Shown: positions 8,675 to 17,286 of the stretch, one piece after another
Layout of the letters: each line of letters starts with the position of its first letter
Position numbering within the stretch: position 1 is the stretch's first letter
Assembly (NCBI RefSeq): GCF_900445255.1
Contig: NZ_UAPU01000005.1
Span: 693,001-757,000, forward strand
Origin: Anaerobiospirillum thomasii
GTDB lineage: Bacteria > Pseudomonadota > Gammaproteobacteria > Enterobacterales > Succinivibrionaceae
DNA length: 64,000 nt
Direction: 5' to 3'
Program-made: the position numbers and the translations under genes
Notes under the pieces: model-generated
Databases searched by the model: none
What the model was told of the DNA's origin: nothing
Seen by the model: the letters and a program-made list of their open reading frames with translations, nothing else

Positions 8675-9252
8675 TAACAGACAGCAATGAAATTCTTTTT
8701 ATAATCTACTTTTTTGCAGCGCTGCTGATTTTAGGCATTATTCTCTCTCTGCTCGCCCGCGACAAAGGCGGTGAGGATGAAAATTCTCTTGAAAAGAGAC
8801 TCGAGCGTGCTCTGCCGCAGGTGCAGTGTGCTCAGTGTGGCTATGTAGGCTGCAAGGAATATGCCAGAGCCATGGCCGCAGGTGAGGTGGGATGCAATAA
8901 ATGTACCCCTGGAGGTCCTGATACTATAAATGATCTTGCCGAGATCCTGGGCATTGACCCGCCTGAGGACAATGAGGGTGATGACATGCTCTTTGTGCCG
9001 CGCACTGTGGCCTTTGTGCATAGCTCAGCCTGCACCGGCTGTACCAAGTGTAAAAGAGTCTGTCCAGTTGATGCCATCAGCGGTGCAGCCCGTCAGGCCC
9101 ATTTAGTTGATCCTGAGGAGTGCATAGGCTGCAATGACTGTGTCAAAATCTGCCCTGAAAACTGTATTGAGCTTATACGCCTTGATCCTACAGTCAACAA
9201 CTTCAACTGGGAGATTAAATCTATAAGAATTACAGGAGGCGGTGCACAGTAA
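8671..9252 (+). CDS. rsxB: Electron transport complex iron-sulfur subunit RsxB
   Basis: 193-residue peripheral Fe-S subunit anchored by one N-terminal membrane helix (ILFIIYFFAALLILGIILSL). A Cys cluster of the 4Fe-4S family (CAQCGYVGCKEYA...CNKCTPGG) near residues 50-75 is followed by two ferredoxin-type motifs, CTGCTKCKRVCP and CIGCNDCVKICP, as in other RsxB/RnfB proteins. It should pass electrons between RsxC and the FMN subunits. The start overlaps the rsxA stop and the stop shares one base with the rsxC start, so translation of the operon is tightly coupled. Confidence 0.95.
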   Translation: MITDSNEILFIIYFFAALLILGIILSLLARDKGGEDENSLEKRLERALPQVQCAQCGYVGCKEYARAMAAGEVGCNKCTPGGPDTINDLAEILGIDPPEDNEGDDMLFVPRTVAFVHSSACTGCTKCKRVCPVDAISGAARQAHLVDPEECIGCNDCVKICPENCIELIRLDPTVNNFNWEIKSIRITGGGAQ

Positions 9253-11288
9253 TGGCAAAATCCAATCAGCTTGGCAAAATACTGCAGGGAAAAATATGGA
9301 AATTCTTTGGCGGCATCAAACCTGATCCGCTCAAAGCCACAAGTACCCATGCCATTGAAGAGCTGCCACTGCCTTCACTTATAACTCTGCCACTTGAGCG
9401 CCATTTGGGCACAGGCGGTCAGGTTTTAGTCAAGGTAGGCGATCATGTCAAGGCAGGACAGATGCTGACCATTCCTGGCGGCAGCCGCAATGTGCCGCTG
9501 CATGCCTCAACCTCAGGTCATATTGTAAGTATTGCCAATCAGGTGCTGCCACACCCATCAGGTTTTAGCGGTATGTGTATTACCATAAAGCCAGATATGC
9601 TTGACAACTGGACTGATGCTCAGCCTCTTGCCAACTGGCGTGAGCTTGACAGTGACACCTTGATTAAAAAGATACGTCACAGTGGCGTTGAGGGTCTGGG
9701 CGGCGCTCAGTTTCAGACTGCCACCAAGTTTGAATCAGCCATTCAAAGCTGCGGCGAGTGCAATGTCTTTATTGTAAATGGTGCTGAGTGTGAACCTGTT
9801 GCCACCTGCGATGACAGACTGATGCAGGAGAGAGCTCATGACATTGCCACAGGTATTGATATTGTCAATCATATTCTAAAGCCAAAGATTACCATTGTGG
9901 CCATTGAGGATAACAAGCATGAGGCCATAAAAGCCATGCAGGAGGCCCTCAAGGATAAAAGTCAGGTACAGATAAGAGTTATACCTACTATCTATCCATC
10001 AGGTGCTGCGCGCAATCTGATTAAAATTTTGACAGGCATTGAGATACCTTACAATGCCCATACCTCAGACTGCGGTATTGTTGTTGACAATGTCGAGACT
10101 ATCTTTGCCATCAAGCAGGCTATTGTCGATGGTATTCCTCTTATTCGCCGTGTCATTACCATTGCAGGTGAGAATCTGCAAAAATCAGGCAATGCCTGGG
10201 TAAGGCTTGGCACCTCGGTGCGCTTTTTATTAAATCACTATAAGTTAAATCCAGAGCGCAGACAGAGAGTTATATTGGGCGGTCCTTTTATGGGCTTTAC
10301 CCTGCCTAGTATTGATGTGCCTGTAACCAAGGCCACAACCTGTGTCATGGCGCCTTCTATCAGTGAATTTGAAGAGGAGCCTGAGGAGAGCAACTGCATA
10401 AGATGCGGTCGCTGTGCCAGGGTCTGTCCGTCACGTCTGGTGCCTTATCTTATGTATGCCTATTCAAAAGCATCAGATCATACAAATGCCAGAAAGTGTG
10501 GCATATATGACTGTACCGAGTGCGGCTGCTGTGCCTATGTGTGTCCAAGCAAGATAAAGCTTACAGGCCAGTTTAGAAAGGAAAAGGCCATACAGCGTTT
10601 GATTGATGACAAGCAAAAGCGCAATATACGAGCCAAAGAGCGCCAGAATATAAGAAATGAGCGTCTTAAAAAGGAAGAGGCAGCCCGAGAGCTTAAGAAA
10701 AAGGCAGCACTTGAGCGTATTGCTAAAGCGCAGCAGATGGCAAAGGATAATCCAGAGGCTGCAAAGGAGCTTGAGAAAAAGCGTCAGGAGGAGCTTGCTC
10801 AGGCTAAAGAGCGTGCCCGCCAAAGACGTGAGGCTCTTAAACAAAAACAAAGTGCCGCCGGCACAGCTGCACCACAGACTGCCTCCTCTGCCCCTGGTGA
10901 GAGCAAGGGTACTGTCACCTTGTCTACAGATACAGGCAAACTGAAGATTAAAGGCGTTGCCGGCAAGAAGATGGTGCTTGAGAACAACAGCATGCTGCAG
11001 GGTGTCAAGTCATCTGACAGTACACAGCATACACAAGAGCAGGACAGACTTCCGCTGCCTTATAATCTGCGACAGGGTGCCGTGGCAAAGCATGCCAAGA
11101 TTATTGATATCTGGCCTGAGGCTTTAGTCTTTGATCCGCTGCTGCAGAAGGTTGAAAATCCGCCGCAGGATCCTGCCCGCTATGAAAATATAGTCAGCAG
11201 TGTCACGCCTTCTGTCTTTGAGCGCAGAATCGAGGAGAGCGGCAAAGTAAAGAAACTGCCTTTAAATCTTACTAAAAAACAGTATTAG
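9252..11288 (+). CDS. rsxC: Electron transport complex subunit RsxC
   Basis: 678-residue NADH-dehydrogenase-like subunit. Order: N-terminal barrel-sandwich domain (residues about 30-110), the FMN/NAD-binding NuoF-like core (GGAQFQTATKFE, VNGAECEP), two 4Fe-4S motifs CIRCGRCARVCP and CTECGCCAYVCP around residues 380-435, then a highly charged Lys/Glu/Arg/Ala coiled-coil linker (residues about 450-540). After the linker comes a non-repetitive tail of roughly 110 residues (LPLPYNLRQGAVAKHAKI...). E. coli RsxC ends in alanine-rich repeats; here the repeats are absent or short and a different tail takes their place. 10 bases separate it from rsxD. Confidence 0.93.
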   Translation: MAKSNQLGKILQGKIWKFFGGIKPDPLKATSTHAIEELPLPSLITLPLERHLGTGGQVLVKVGDHVKAGQMLTIPGGSRNVPLHASTSGHIVSIANQVLPHPSGFSGMCITIKPDMLDNWTDAQPLANWRELDSDTLIKKIRHSGVEGLGGAQFQTATKFESAIQSCGECNVFIVNGAECEPVATCDDRLMQERAHDIATGIDIVNHILKPKITIVAIEDNKHEAIKAMQEALKDKSQVQIRVIPTIYPSGAARNLIKILTGIEIPYNAHTSDCGIVVDNVETIFAIKQAIVDGIPLIRRVITIAGENLQKSGNAWVRLGTSVRFLLNHYKLNPERRQRVILGGPFMGFTLPSIDVPVTKATTCVMAPSISEFEEEPEESNCIRCGRCARVCPSRLVPYLMYAYSKASDHTNARKCGIYDCTECGCCAYVCPSKIKLTGQFRKEKAIQRLIDDKQKRNIRAKERQNIRNERLKKEEAARELKKKAALERIAKAQQMAKDNPEAAKELEKKRQEELAQAKERARQRREALKQKQSAAGTAAPQTASSAPGESKGTVTLSTDTGKLKIKGVAGKKMVLENNSMLQGVKSSDSTQHTQEQDRLPLPYNLRQGAVAKHAKIIDIWPEALVFDPLLQKVENPPQDPARYENIVSSVTPSVFERRIEESGKVKKLPLNLTKKQY

Positions 11289-11298
11289 GAATATTTTA

Positions 11299-12399
11299 AT
11301 GCAAATTACAGTACAGAGCTCCAAGCAGAATCTTGGTATTGAAAATGCTCCGCACCTGCGCGAGAGCATTACAACACAGAAGATTATGTTATATGTGCTG
11401 CTCGCATTACTCCCTGCCTTTGGCGTTATGACCTATTTTTACGGTTATGGCACCTTAGTGCAGTTTGTAATAAGCAGTGTTTCTGCCGTATTTTTTGAAA
11501 TTGTGGTGGCCCTTTTGCGCCATCGTAAAATTGTGCATCATCTAAAGGATCTGTCATATCTTGTGACAGCAGCCCTTTTAGCTCTGACCCTGCCACCTCT
11601 TTTACCATGGTATCTGACCATTGTGGCCACAGCCTTTGCTATATTGCTTGTAAAGCATGCCTTTGGCGGTCTTGGTATGAATGTGTTCAATCCAGCCATG
11701 GCAGGTTTTATCTTTTTAGTTATAGCTACACCATCTGTGTTCTATTCAACCTATCTAACCCCGACCCACAAGGCCTATGAGGTTGTCACCCTCAATGCCT
11801 CGCTTGATGCTATAAGTCTCTATAAATCCCCTGTTATCTATCAGGAGGAGTTAAAAATAAGATCGCAGGGGGCCGAGGCTTTAACCGGCGCCACCCATCT
11901 TGAGTCTTTAAAGACTCTAAGAAAAGCCAATGCTGTACATGACACACAGTCTATAGACTTTTCATATGGCGGCAATGAGGCCTATATGTATCTTGCCATT
12001 GCCTATGGCCTATCTGGCATCATACTTATTGCCCTGAAGGTTATACACTATCATATGCCTCTTGCCTTTTTGGCAACTATAGCAGGAGCAGGCTATCTGT
12101 ATCACTATCTTGATCCTGCCATGTCCATTGGCTATATTGAGCATCTGCTTTTAGGCGGCACTATGCTGTGTGCCTTCTTTATCATTACAGATCCTGTAAC
12201 CAATGCCGGCACACTGCGCGGACGCATAGTATTTTCTATTTTTGTGGCACTGCTTGTCATTGTGATAAGAGTAAACGGCTCATATTCTGATTCTGTAGCC
12301 TTTGCCGTGCTGCTTGGCAACTGTGCCGCCCCGCTTATTGATGTTATGACCCGTCGCCGTCCTTTTGGCATAGGTTACAGAGAAGGCGGACTTGACTAG
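11299..12399 (+). CDS. rsxD: Electron transport complex membrane subunit RsxD
   Basis: 366-residue multi-pass subunit of the Rsx complex that carries a covalently bound FMN. The FMN attachment threonine is expected in ALTGATHLE near residue 198. Conserved surroundings include FGGLGMNVFNPAMAGF, and a late ITDPVTNAGTLRGR segment. About eight to ten membrane helices. It begins 10 bases after rsxC and runs into rsxG, whose start is just after (or overlaps) the stop. Confidence 0.94.
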   Translation: MQITVQSSKQNLGIENAPHLRESITTQKIMLYVLLALLPAFGVMTYFYGYGTLVQFVISSVSAVFFEIVVALLRHRKIVHHLKDLSYLVTAALLALTLPPLLPWYLTIVATAFAILLVKHAFGGLGMNVFNPAMAGFIFLVIATPSVFYSTYLTPTHKAYEVVTLNASLDAISLYKSPVIYQEELKIRSQGAEALTGATHLESLKTLRKANAVHDTQSIDFSYGGNEAYMYLAIAYGLSGIILIALKVIHYHMPLAFLATIAGAGYLYHYLDPAMSIGYIEHLLLGGTMLCAFFIITDPVTNAGTLRGRIVFSIFVALLVIVIRVNGSYSDSVAFAVLLGNCAAPLIDVMTRRRPFGIGYREGGLD

Positions 12400-12409
12400 A
12401 GATAAATCC

Positions 12410-13066
12410 ATGCAACAGGAAATTAAACAAAAAAAACAGCTCTCACCATTTTTACGTTCACTGCTTGCAGGACTTATTCTGTCTCTTGTCAGTGCTCTTT
12501 GTGTGTACCTTGTGCTAAAGGCTGAGCATGAAACGGCAGCCACCATCAAGCTAAACCGTGATGCCAAGATGGAAAACATGCTAATGACCATGCTGCCTAA
12601 CAATACCATTAATGCAAACTCAAATCTTAAGTGCAAAATTGTAAATAAAAAAGGCATAGGCCGTAATATGAAGGCCTATATTGTCAAAAACAACGGCTCC
12701 ATTGACGGTTATATCATTAATTTTTCAACGGCCAAGGGTTATACCAATCCACTCTTGCTAATTGCAGGTCTTGATAAAAATCTTAATGTACACCGTGTGG
12801 ATATTGCTCTGTCCAAAGAGACTCCAGGCATTGGCGACAAAGTAGACAGACGCAAGTCAAACTATCTTGATATTCTAAACAATACCAATGTCAATACACC
12901 AAATTTTGATGTAAGGAAGTTTGGCGGCAGCTTTGACTATATCTCAGGTGCCACCGTGACCTCACGTGCCATTGTGGTGGCCACACATGATATGTTAAAG
13001 AGTATACAGGATATAAACTTCAAGGAGCTTGCAGACTGCCAGGAGGGTAAGACAAGTGAAAAGTGA
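12410..13066 (+). CDS. rsxG: Electron transport complex subunit RsxG
   Basis: 218-residue periplasmic FMN protein held by an N-terminal membrane helix (LLAGLILSLVSALCVYLVL). The covalent FMN site is SGATVTS near residue 180, and ETPGIGDKV matches the family ETPGLGDK motif. The ATG at 12410, 8 bases after an AGAG, is preferred; a TTG at 12392 would overlap rsxD and has no proper site. The gene is followed closely by rsxE, which starts inside its end. Confidence 0.92.
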   Translation: MQQEIKQKKQLSPFLRSLLAGLILSLVSALCVYLVLKAEHETAATIKLNRDAKMENMLMTMLPNNTINANSNLKCKIVNKKGIGRNMKAYIVKNNGSIDGYIINFSTAKGYTNPLLLIAGLDKNLNVHRVDIALSKETPGIGDKVDRRKSNYLDILNNTNVNTPNFDVRKFGGSFDYISGATVTSRAIVVATHDMLKSIQDINFKELADCQEGKTSEK

Positions 13067-13796
13067 TCACGAATTTATAGAAGGGCAGATGATTGATGAC
13101 TTTGTGCCTGCTAAAAAGAAAAACTCACTGTTTAGCATCATAGTCAAAGGCATCTGGAAGGAAAACCCTGGTCTGTGTCAGCTTTTAGGTCTGTGTCCAC
13201 TGCTTGCTGTAACCTCATCGGCAAGTGCTGCCATGGGTCTTGGCATTGCCACTATTGTGGTCATGATGGCAAGCTCTCTTTTAATTTCACTTATGCGTCG
13301 CTTTATTTTAAAGGAAGTGCGCATTCCTCTGTATGTGGTTTTAATTGCCACATTGGTAACTGTGGTTAAATTTGAGGTTGAAGCTTATTTCCCTGAACTG
13401 TATGAATCTCTTGGCATCTATCTATCCCTCATTGTCACCAACTGTATTATTATGGGACGTGCCGAGGCCTTTGCAGGACGCAATGGTCCAATTGCCTCAA
13501 CAGTTGATGCCTTTGCCTCAGGTCTTGGTTTTGCCCTGGTGCTCTTTGCTCTTGGCTCTGTACGTGAAATCTTTGGCAGCGGCACCTGGTTTATGGGAGC
13601 TGCCGATATCTTAGGTCCATGGGCACAGTCACTTGAGACCAGACTTATTGGTGAGGACTTTACCTATATTATTGCCATTTTGCCTCCTGGCGGCTTTTTT
13701 GTGCTGGCTTTGCTCATTGCCCTTAAAAATGCTATTGAGAGCTATGCCAAAAACAAAGAAGAGAATAAATTTAAGATTAAATCTATAAAAGTATAA
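13056..13796 (+). CDS. rsxE: Electron transport complex subunit RsxE
   Basis: 246-residue membrane subunit, paralogous to RsxA: GLCPLLAVTSSASAAMG and the central LSLIVTNCIIMGRAEAFA are the conserved segments. The start is GTG at 13056, because AGGAGG stands 9 bases upstream within the end of rsxG; this gives an 11-base overlap and an N-terminal extension of about 25 residues compared with E. coli. It closes the rsxABCDGE operon, which has no nth at its end here. A strong terminator follows. Confidence 0.93.
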   Translation: MKSDHEFIEGQMIDDFVPAKKKNSLFSIIVKGIWKENPGLCQLLGLCPLLAVTSSASAAMGLGIATIVVMMASSLLISLMRRFILKEVRIPLYVVLIATLVTVVKFEVEAYFPELYESLGIYLSLIVTNCIIMGRAEAFAGRNGPIASTVDAFASGLGFALVLFALGSVREIFGSGTWFMGAADILGPWAQSLETRLIGEDFTYIIAILPPGGFFVLALLIALKNAIESYAKNKEENKFKIKSIKV

Positions 13797-13807
13797 TTTA
13801 CACAGAT

Positions 13808-13848
13808 TAAAAAATGGATCTTAAGTCTTTAAGATCCATTTTTTTTGC
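13808..13848 (+). terminator. Intrinsic terminator of the rsx operon
   Basis: TGGATCTTAA and its partner TTAAGATCCA (13814-13839) form a stem with a short GTCT loop, with A residues before and eight T residues after. 12 bases follow the rsxE stop before the A run. Confidence 0.92.
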
Positions 13849-13875
13849 CCTTACTTTCAGGAACTTTTCCTGCGT

Positions 13876-13916
13876 GCAAAAAAAATTATGCAGATTAGAG
13901 TCTAATCTGCATAATT
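13876..13916 (-). terminator. Terminator of the DUF3990-like gene
   Basis: AATTATGCAGATTAGA at 13884-13899 and its exact complement at 13901-13916 form a long hairpin. On the minus strand it runs into eight or nine T residues, as expected for the gene that ends at 13959; the plus side has no T run. Confidence 0.8.
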
Positions 13917-13958
13917 ATAATTTTGTCTTACTGCATAATAGTTGTAACAGCTACGCTA

Positions 13959-14771
13959 CTAGGCTTTCATGGCTCCTACAAAAAGCTCTCTGTCTGTTAC
14001 ATAGTTTTGCAGCTTGCCAAGCTCATTTTTAAATAAAGCCTCTGTATAGCTAAAGGCATTTTTATTTGAGCTTACGAGCTCTTTGAGCTCTTTTTCAAGC
14101 ATACGATATAAAGCGGCAGCGCCAAGTCTTACGCCAAAGCTGTTGGAGCCGTTGATATATGCATACATCTTTGAGTGCATAATCAGATCCATAGCATCGC
14201 GTACAGACATTTTCTTCTGCTCAACAAGTTTATCGCAGATAAAGCTCATATATGAAGCTGCAAGAATGTGTGAACTGGTAATCTGGACTTTTTGTGTAGT
14301 AGTATTTGTATCAATAGTCTCATCATACTCCAGCACATCAAGGCTCTTCTCGGAGATAAAGCTGTACATATAGGCAACTTCACCGCCTGAGACTCTGCGC
14401 TTAAACTCATCCTTGTCGATGATATTAAGCTCATATAAAGCCAAAGCCACAGATATCTTCTCATTGACTAAAGGGGCAATAACAAGATCATAGTCAAGCT
14501 CTGGTCTGATGTTATGACGCAGCTTGAGATAAAAATCTATGCACTCATCATTGATCTCTTTATACTCAAGGATTTTGATACCATTATCTTTGTCAAGATT
14601 GAGATTATAGGCATAAATACTCTTATTATTATTTTTAGTATTATTAGGCTCTGTTGTAAAAGAGCATGCCATATCTTCTCTATCTGTAGCACAAAGTATA
14701 CATGGCACATCAAGAGCAGATATTAAATTATCTGAGCACTCCTGAAGTTTAACGCCACTATAGAGTTTCAT
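13959..14771 (-). CDS. DUF3990-like protein (weak match)
   Basis: 270 residues, no signal peptide or membrane helix. The ATG at 14771 has AAGGAG 6 bases upstream. The middle, YDLVIAPLVNEKISVALALY (residues about 115-135) followed by EKSLDVLEYDE, follows the pattern of DUF3990 proteins (YD-V-GPVAND...T...Y, then F---KAL--L), and the start MKLYSGVKLQ fits their MKLYHGS start. However, the FG-GFY motif of that family is not seen; CILCATDREDMACSF stands there. The last 100 residues (ILAASYMSFICDKLVEQKK...) resemble the helical DUF3791-like partner domain. Members of that family in gut bacteria are often accessory genes with unknown role, so a toxin-like function is only a guess. It lies alone between two terminators. 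Confidence 0.5.
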   Translation of the reverse strand: MKLYSGVKLQECSDNLISALDVPCILCATDREDMACSFTTEPNNTKNNNKSIYAYNLNLDKDNGIKILEYKEINDECIDFYLKLRHNIRPELDYDLVIAPLVNEKISVALALYELNIIDKDEFKRRVSGGEVAYMYSFISEKSLDVLEYDETIDTNTTTQKVQITSSHILAASYMSFICDKLVEQKKMSVRDAMDLIMHSKMYAYINGSNSFGVRLGAAALYRMLEKELKELVSSNKNAFSYTEALFKNELGKLQNYVTDRELFVGAMKA

Positions 14772-14988
14772 TAAATTCTCCTTTAAGAATTTGCAGCAGA
14801 TTCTCTCCATTAAATCTGATGCCTAGACTGTTAGATAAATCTCACATCTGAATTATCCTACAAATGAGATAGTTTTTTGCAATATTCTTGTTAAATTCCA
14901 ATAAAGATCAGCTTTTTTTATATATACACACCAGTATAGTGCAAACTTTGTTTGTCTTTTTAATACAAATGCTCACAAAAAAACTAAT

Positions 14989-15021
14989 TTTGCCACCATC
15001 ATGTGGCAAAGCTTGCCACAT
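14989..15021. repeat. Three alternating GTGGCAA/TTGCCAC half-sites upstream of flgE
   Basis: TTTGCCAC (14989-14996), GTGGCAAA (15003-15010) and TTGCCACAT (15013-15021) alternate in orientation, making two overlapping inverted repeats, one with perfect 9-base arms (15001-15009/15013-15021) and a 3-base spacer. Their position about 130-160 bases upstream of the sigma-54 promoter is where an enhancer-binding activator (FlrC- or FleQ-type) would bind. The factor is not identified. Confidence 0.5.
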
Positions 15022-15149
15022 AAGAGGAAATTTTTTGCAGGTTTGAAAGTTAAACACAATACAGATGCCTATCTCAATGAGGTCTATTTTACTAAAAATA
15101 AGTACATAAAATCAAATATTTAAATATATTTTTTAATTTTTTTAAAAAT

Positions 15150-15165
15150 TGGCACATCAGTTGCA
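15150..15165 (+). promoter_or_regulatory. Sigma-54 promoter of flgE
   Basis: TGGCACATCAGTTGCA matches the sigma-54 consensus TGGCAC-N5-TTGCA, with GG and GC separated by exactly 10 bases. Transcription should begin near 15176, giving a leader of about 100 bases before flgE. Only this one match was noticed in the window. Confidence 0.85.
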
Positions 15166-15278
15166 AACTAATCAGGCATAAGGCAAAAGCCATTTAATAT
15201 AAAAAAATATGAAGCTTAATAAGCTCAGGATGAGAAAACATATAAACTTTTTAAGACAAGAAATCGGAGAATTTTAAT

Positions 15279-16823
15279 ATGTTTGGAATATCACTATCTG
15301 GTATCAAGAACTCACAGAAGTACCTTGACGTTACCTCTAACAACATTGCCAACGCCAATACCATTGGCTTTAAGAAATCACGTGCAGAGTTTGCCGATCT
15401 GTATTCAGCCTCTGTATTCCAGAACCACAAGACCTCTGTTGGTATGGGTTCTCAGAATGTCAGCGTCTCACAGCAGTTCGTACAGGGCAACCTCTCAGGC
15501 GATACTGGCAATAACCTTGATATGGCCATTCAGGGCAACGGATTCTTCGTTCTTTCAAATGACAACAACTATGGCGGCACCAACTACGCATCAGACAGAA
15601 CCTATACCCGTGCCGGTGCTTTCCAGGTTGATAAAAACGGTTTTATCGTTACAGCTCAGGGCGACTACCTGCAGGGCTGGAATGTGAATGACAATGGCGA
15701 CGCCCAGTCACTTGACATTTCATCAACCCAGGCTATCAAGATCCCTGCTGATACCGGTGCTCCAAAGCAGTCATCAGAGATTGGTATTGGTGTAAACCTG
15801 CCAGCCAGCGCTCCTTCAGTCAAGCAGCCTGCTAACTTAGGTCAGAACGCCAACCCTCAGACACAGAATGCACCAAACGGTAAGGCAACTCAGGTATGGA
15901 AATCAAACTTTGATCCAAAGGACAGTTCAACCTATACCTGTTCAACTTCACAGACTATTCATGATTCATTAGGCGGTGCCCACACTTTAACCTACTATAT
16001 GATTAAGAGTGACAAGGTTAATGCCCAGGGTCAGAACCAAAACGGTAACAGCCAGTTCTGGAACGTTGTAGTCTATGTTGACGGCAAGCCAGTTGACGTA
16101 GCAGAAGCCAACGGTGAGAACCCAGTTCTTTTAGACGTAACTGATAACAACTCATCAATCACCGGTACCGGTCTTTACGGTTTCCAGGTTGAGTTTGGTC
16201 CAGACGGCAAGATGAAGAAGATGATTCCATCTGCTCTGTTCCTTGACCAGGACAATGGTACTTATCAGTCACCACGTCTTGACAACTTTGCAAACGATAC
16301 ATTTGCCAAACCTGGTAATGCCTACCCAGGTCACAACTTTGGTCTGCACAGTGCCTTAGGTCAGGGTGTATCAGATACTCAGGACATTCACATTAACTTT
16401 GATGCAACACAGTATGGCAGCTCATCATTCAGTGTTAACAGATCACCTACCAATGATGGTTACTCAACTGGTCTTTTAACCAACGTAACTGTAAGCCCTG
16501 AGGGTATCATTCAGGCTGAGTACACCAACGGCCGCTATGTAAATGTTGCCAAGGTAGCCATGGCTGACTTTGCCAATCCGCAGGGCCTGTCCAAGGTTGG
16601 TGACACTCAGTGGAAGCAGTCAATTTTATCAGGTGAGGCCACACCAAAAGAGGCCAACCGCGGTGGTGCAGGCTCCATCAAGGGCGCCAACCTTGAAGAG
16701 TCTAATGTGGATCTTACAGCATCACTTGTAGATCTGATTGTGGCCCAGCGTAACTATCAGGCCAACTCTCAGGCTCTGCAAACTCAGAATACTGCCATGG
16801 ATTCAATTATGAATATCAGGTAA
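15279..16823 (+). CDS. flgE: Flagellar hook protein FlgE
   Basis: Structural protein of the flagellar hook, 514 residues, exported by the flagellar type III apparatus. The N-terminal Flg_bb_rod motif SLSGIKNSQKYLDVTSNNIANANTIGFKKS and the C-terminal SNVDLTASLVDLIVAQRNYQ / QTQNTAMDSIMNIR are both diagnostic; the middle is a variable domain rich in Asn, Ser and Gly. ATG at 15279 follows CGGAG. It is alone here: no flgD, flgF or other flagellar gene sits on either side, unlike in most gammaproteobacteria where flgE is in an flgBCDEFGHIJ cluster. The sequence uses more AAC, TAC and GGT codons than its neighbours, consistent with high expression. Confidence 0.95.
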   Translation: MFGISLSGIKNSQKYLDVTSNNIANANTIGFKKSRAEFADLYSASVFQNHKTSVGMGSQNVSVSQQFVQGNLSGDTGNNLDMAIQGNGFFVLSNDNNYGGTNYASDRTYTRAGAFQVDKNGFIVTAQGDYLQGWNVNDNGDAQSLDISSTQAIKIPADTGAPKQSSEIGIGVNLPASAPSVKQPANLGQNANPQTQNAPNGKATQVWKSNFDPKDSSTYTCSTSQTIHDSLGGAHTLTYYMIKSDKVNAQGQNQNGNSQFWNVVVYVDGKPVDVAEANGENPVLLDVTDNNSSITGTGLYGFQVEFGPDGKMKKMIPSALFLDQDNGTYQSPRLDNFANDTFAKPGNAYPGHNFGLHSALGQGVSDTQDIHINFDATQYGSSSFSVNRSPTNDGYSTGLLTNVTVSPEGIIQAEYTNGRYVNVAKVAMADFANPQGLSKVGDTQWKQSILSGEATPKEANRGGAGSIKGANLEESNVDLTASLVDLIVAQRNYQANSQALQTQNTAMDSIMNIR

Positions 16824-16853
16824 GAAATTATTTAGCCGTATCTTGTCTCGTAG

Positions 16854-16882
16854 GCCTATAGCTTTTGCTATAGGCTTTTTTA
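16854..16882 (+). terminator. Intrinsic terminator of flgE
   Basis: GCCTATAGC (16854-16862) and GCTATAGGC (16867-16875) pair around a TTTT loop, followed by six T residues. It is 31 bases after the flgE stop. Confidence 0.9.
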
Positions 16883-17286
16883 AGATAAGGTTTAATCTTC
16901 CCCTCGCCTGATTGAAAACATAAAATCAGGCTCCGTTTTAAAAGAACAGCAAAATATCCTTATAACATCCCTATCCAATACTAAGACAAACTCTGTCTTC
17001 TTTAATATTCTCTATAATCTGTAGCTACTTTGAGTACCTATTTATACGCATTAAGAGCAGTTTTCACACTTTTATTAATATTTATGTGTATATTGCCCAC
17101 ACTTTTATACATAAATAGCGCATACTGCCTTTTATAGACACTATAAAAGCTCATATCCATTACCTGCGTTTTGGGCATTGTCTGCTTTTATACTTTATAG
17201 ATTTAAATTTCTACTACTGACTTTTAGTATTGCAGCATGTAATATCTAAAATAGAAAGTTTTACCAGGCAGCTACAAGGAGCGATT
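16883..17286. other. Non-coding AT-rich stretch between flgE and the DUF4261 gene
   Basis: No convincing gene. A second hairpin, GCCTGATT (16906-16913) and AATCAGGC (16924-16931), has only a weak T run after it. Two CACACTTTTAT-like repeats (near 17065 and 17098) occur. The promoter for the following gene must lie here but no good match stands out. Confidence 0.4.

Noticed and set aside
10473-10850. A 125-codon hydrophobic frame on the minus strand within rsxC
   Set aside because: A shadow of the rsxC coiled-coil codons; no ribosome site.
12392-12409. TTG start for rsxG upstream of 12410
   Set aside because: No ribosome site at a useful distance, and it would overlap rsxD; the ATG at 12410 is more likely.
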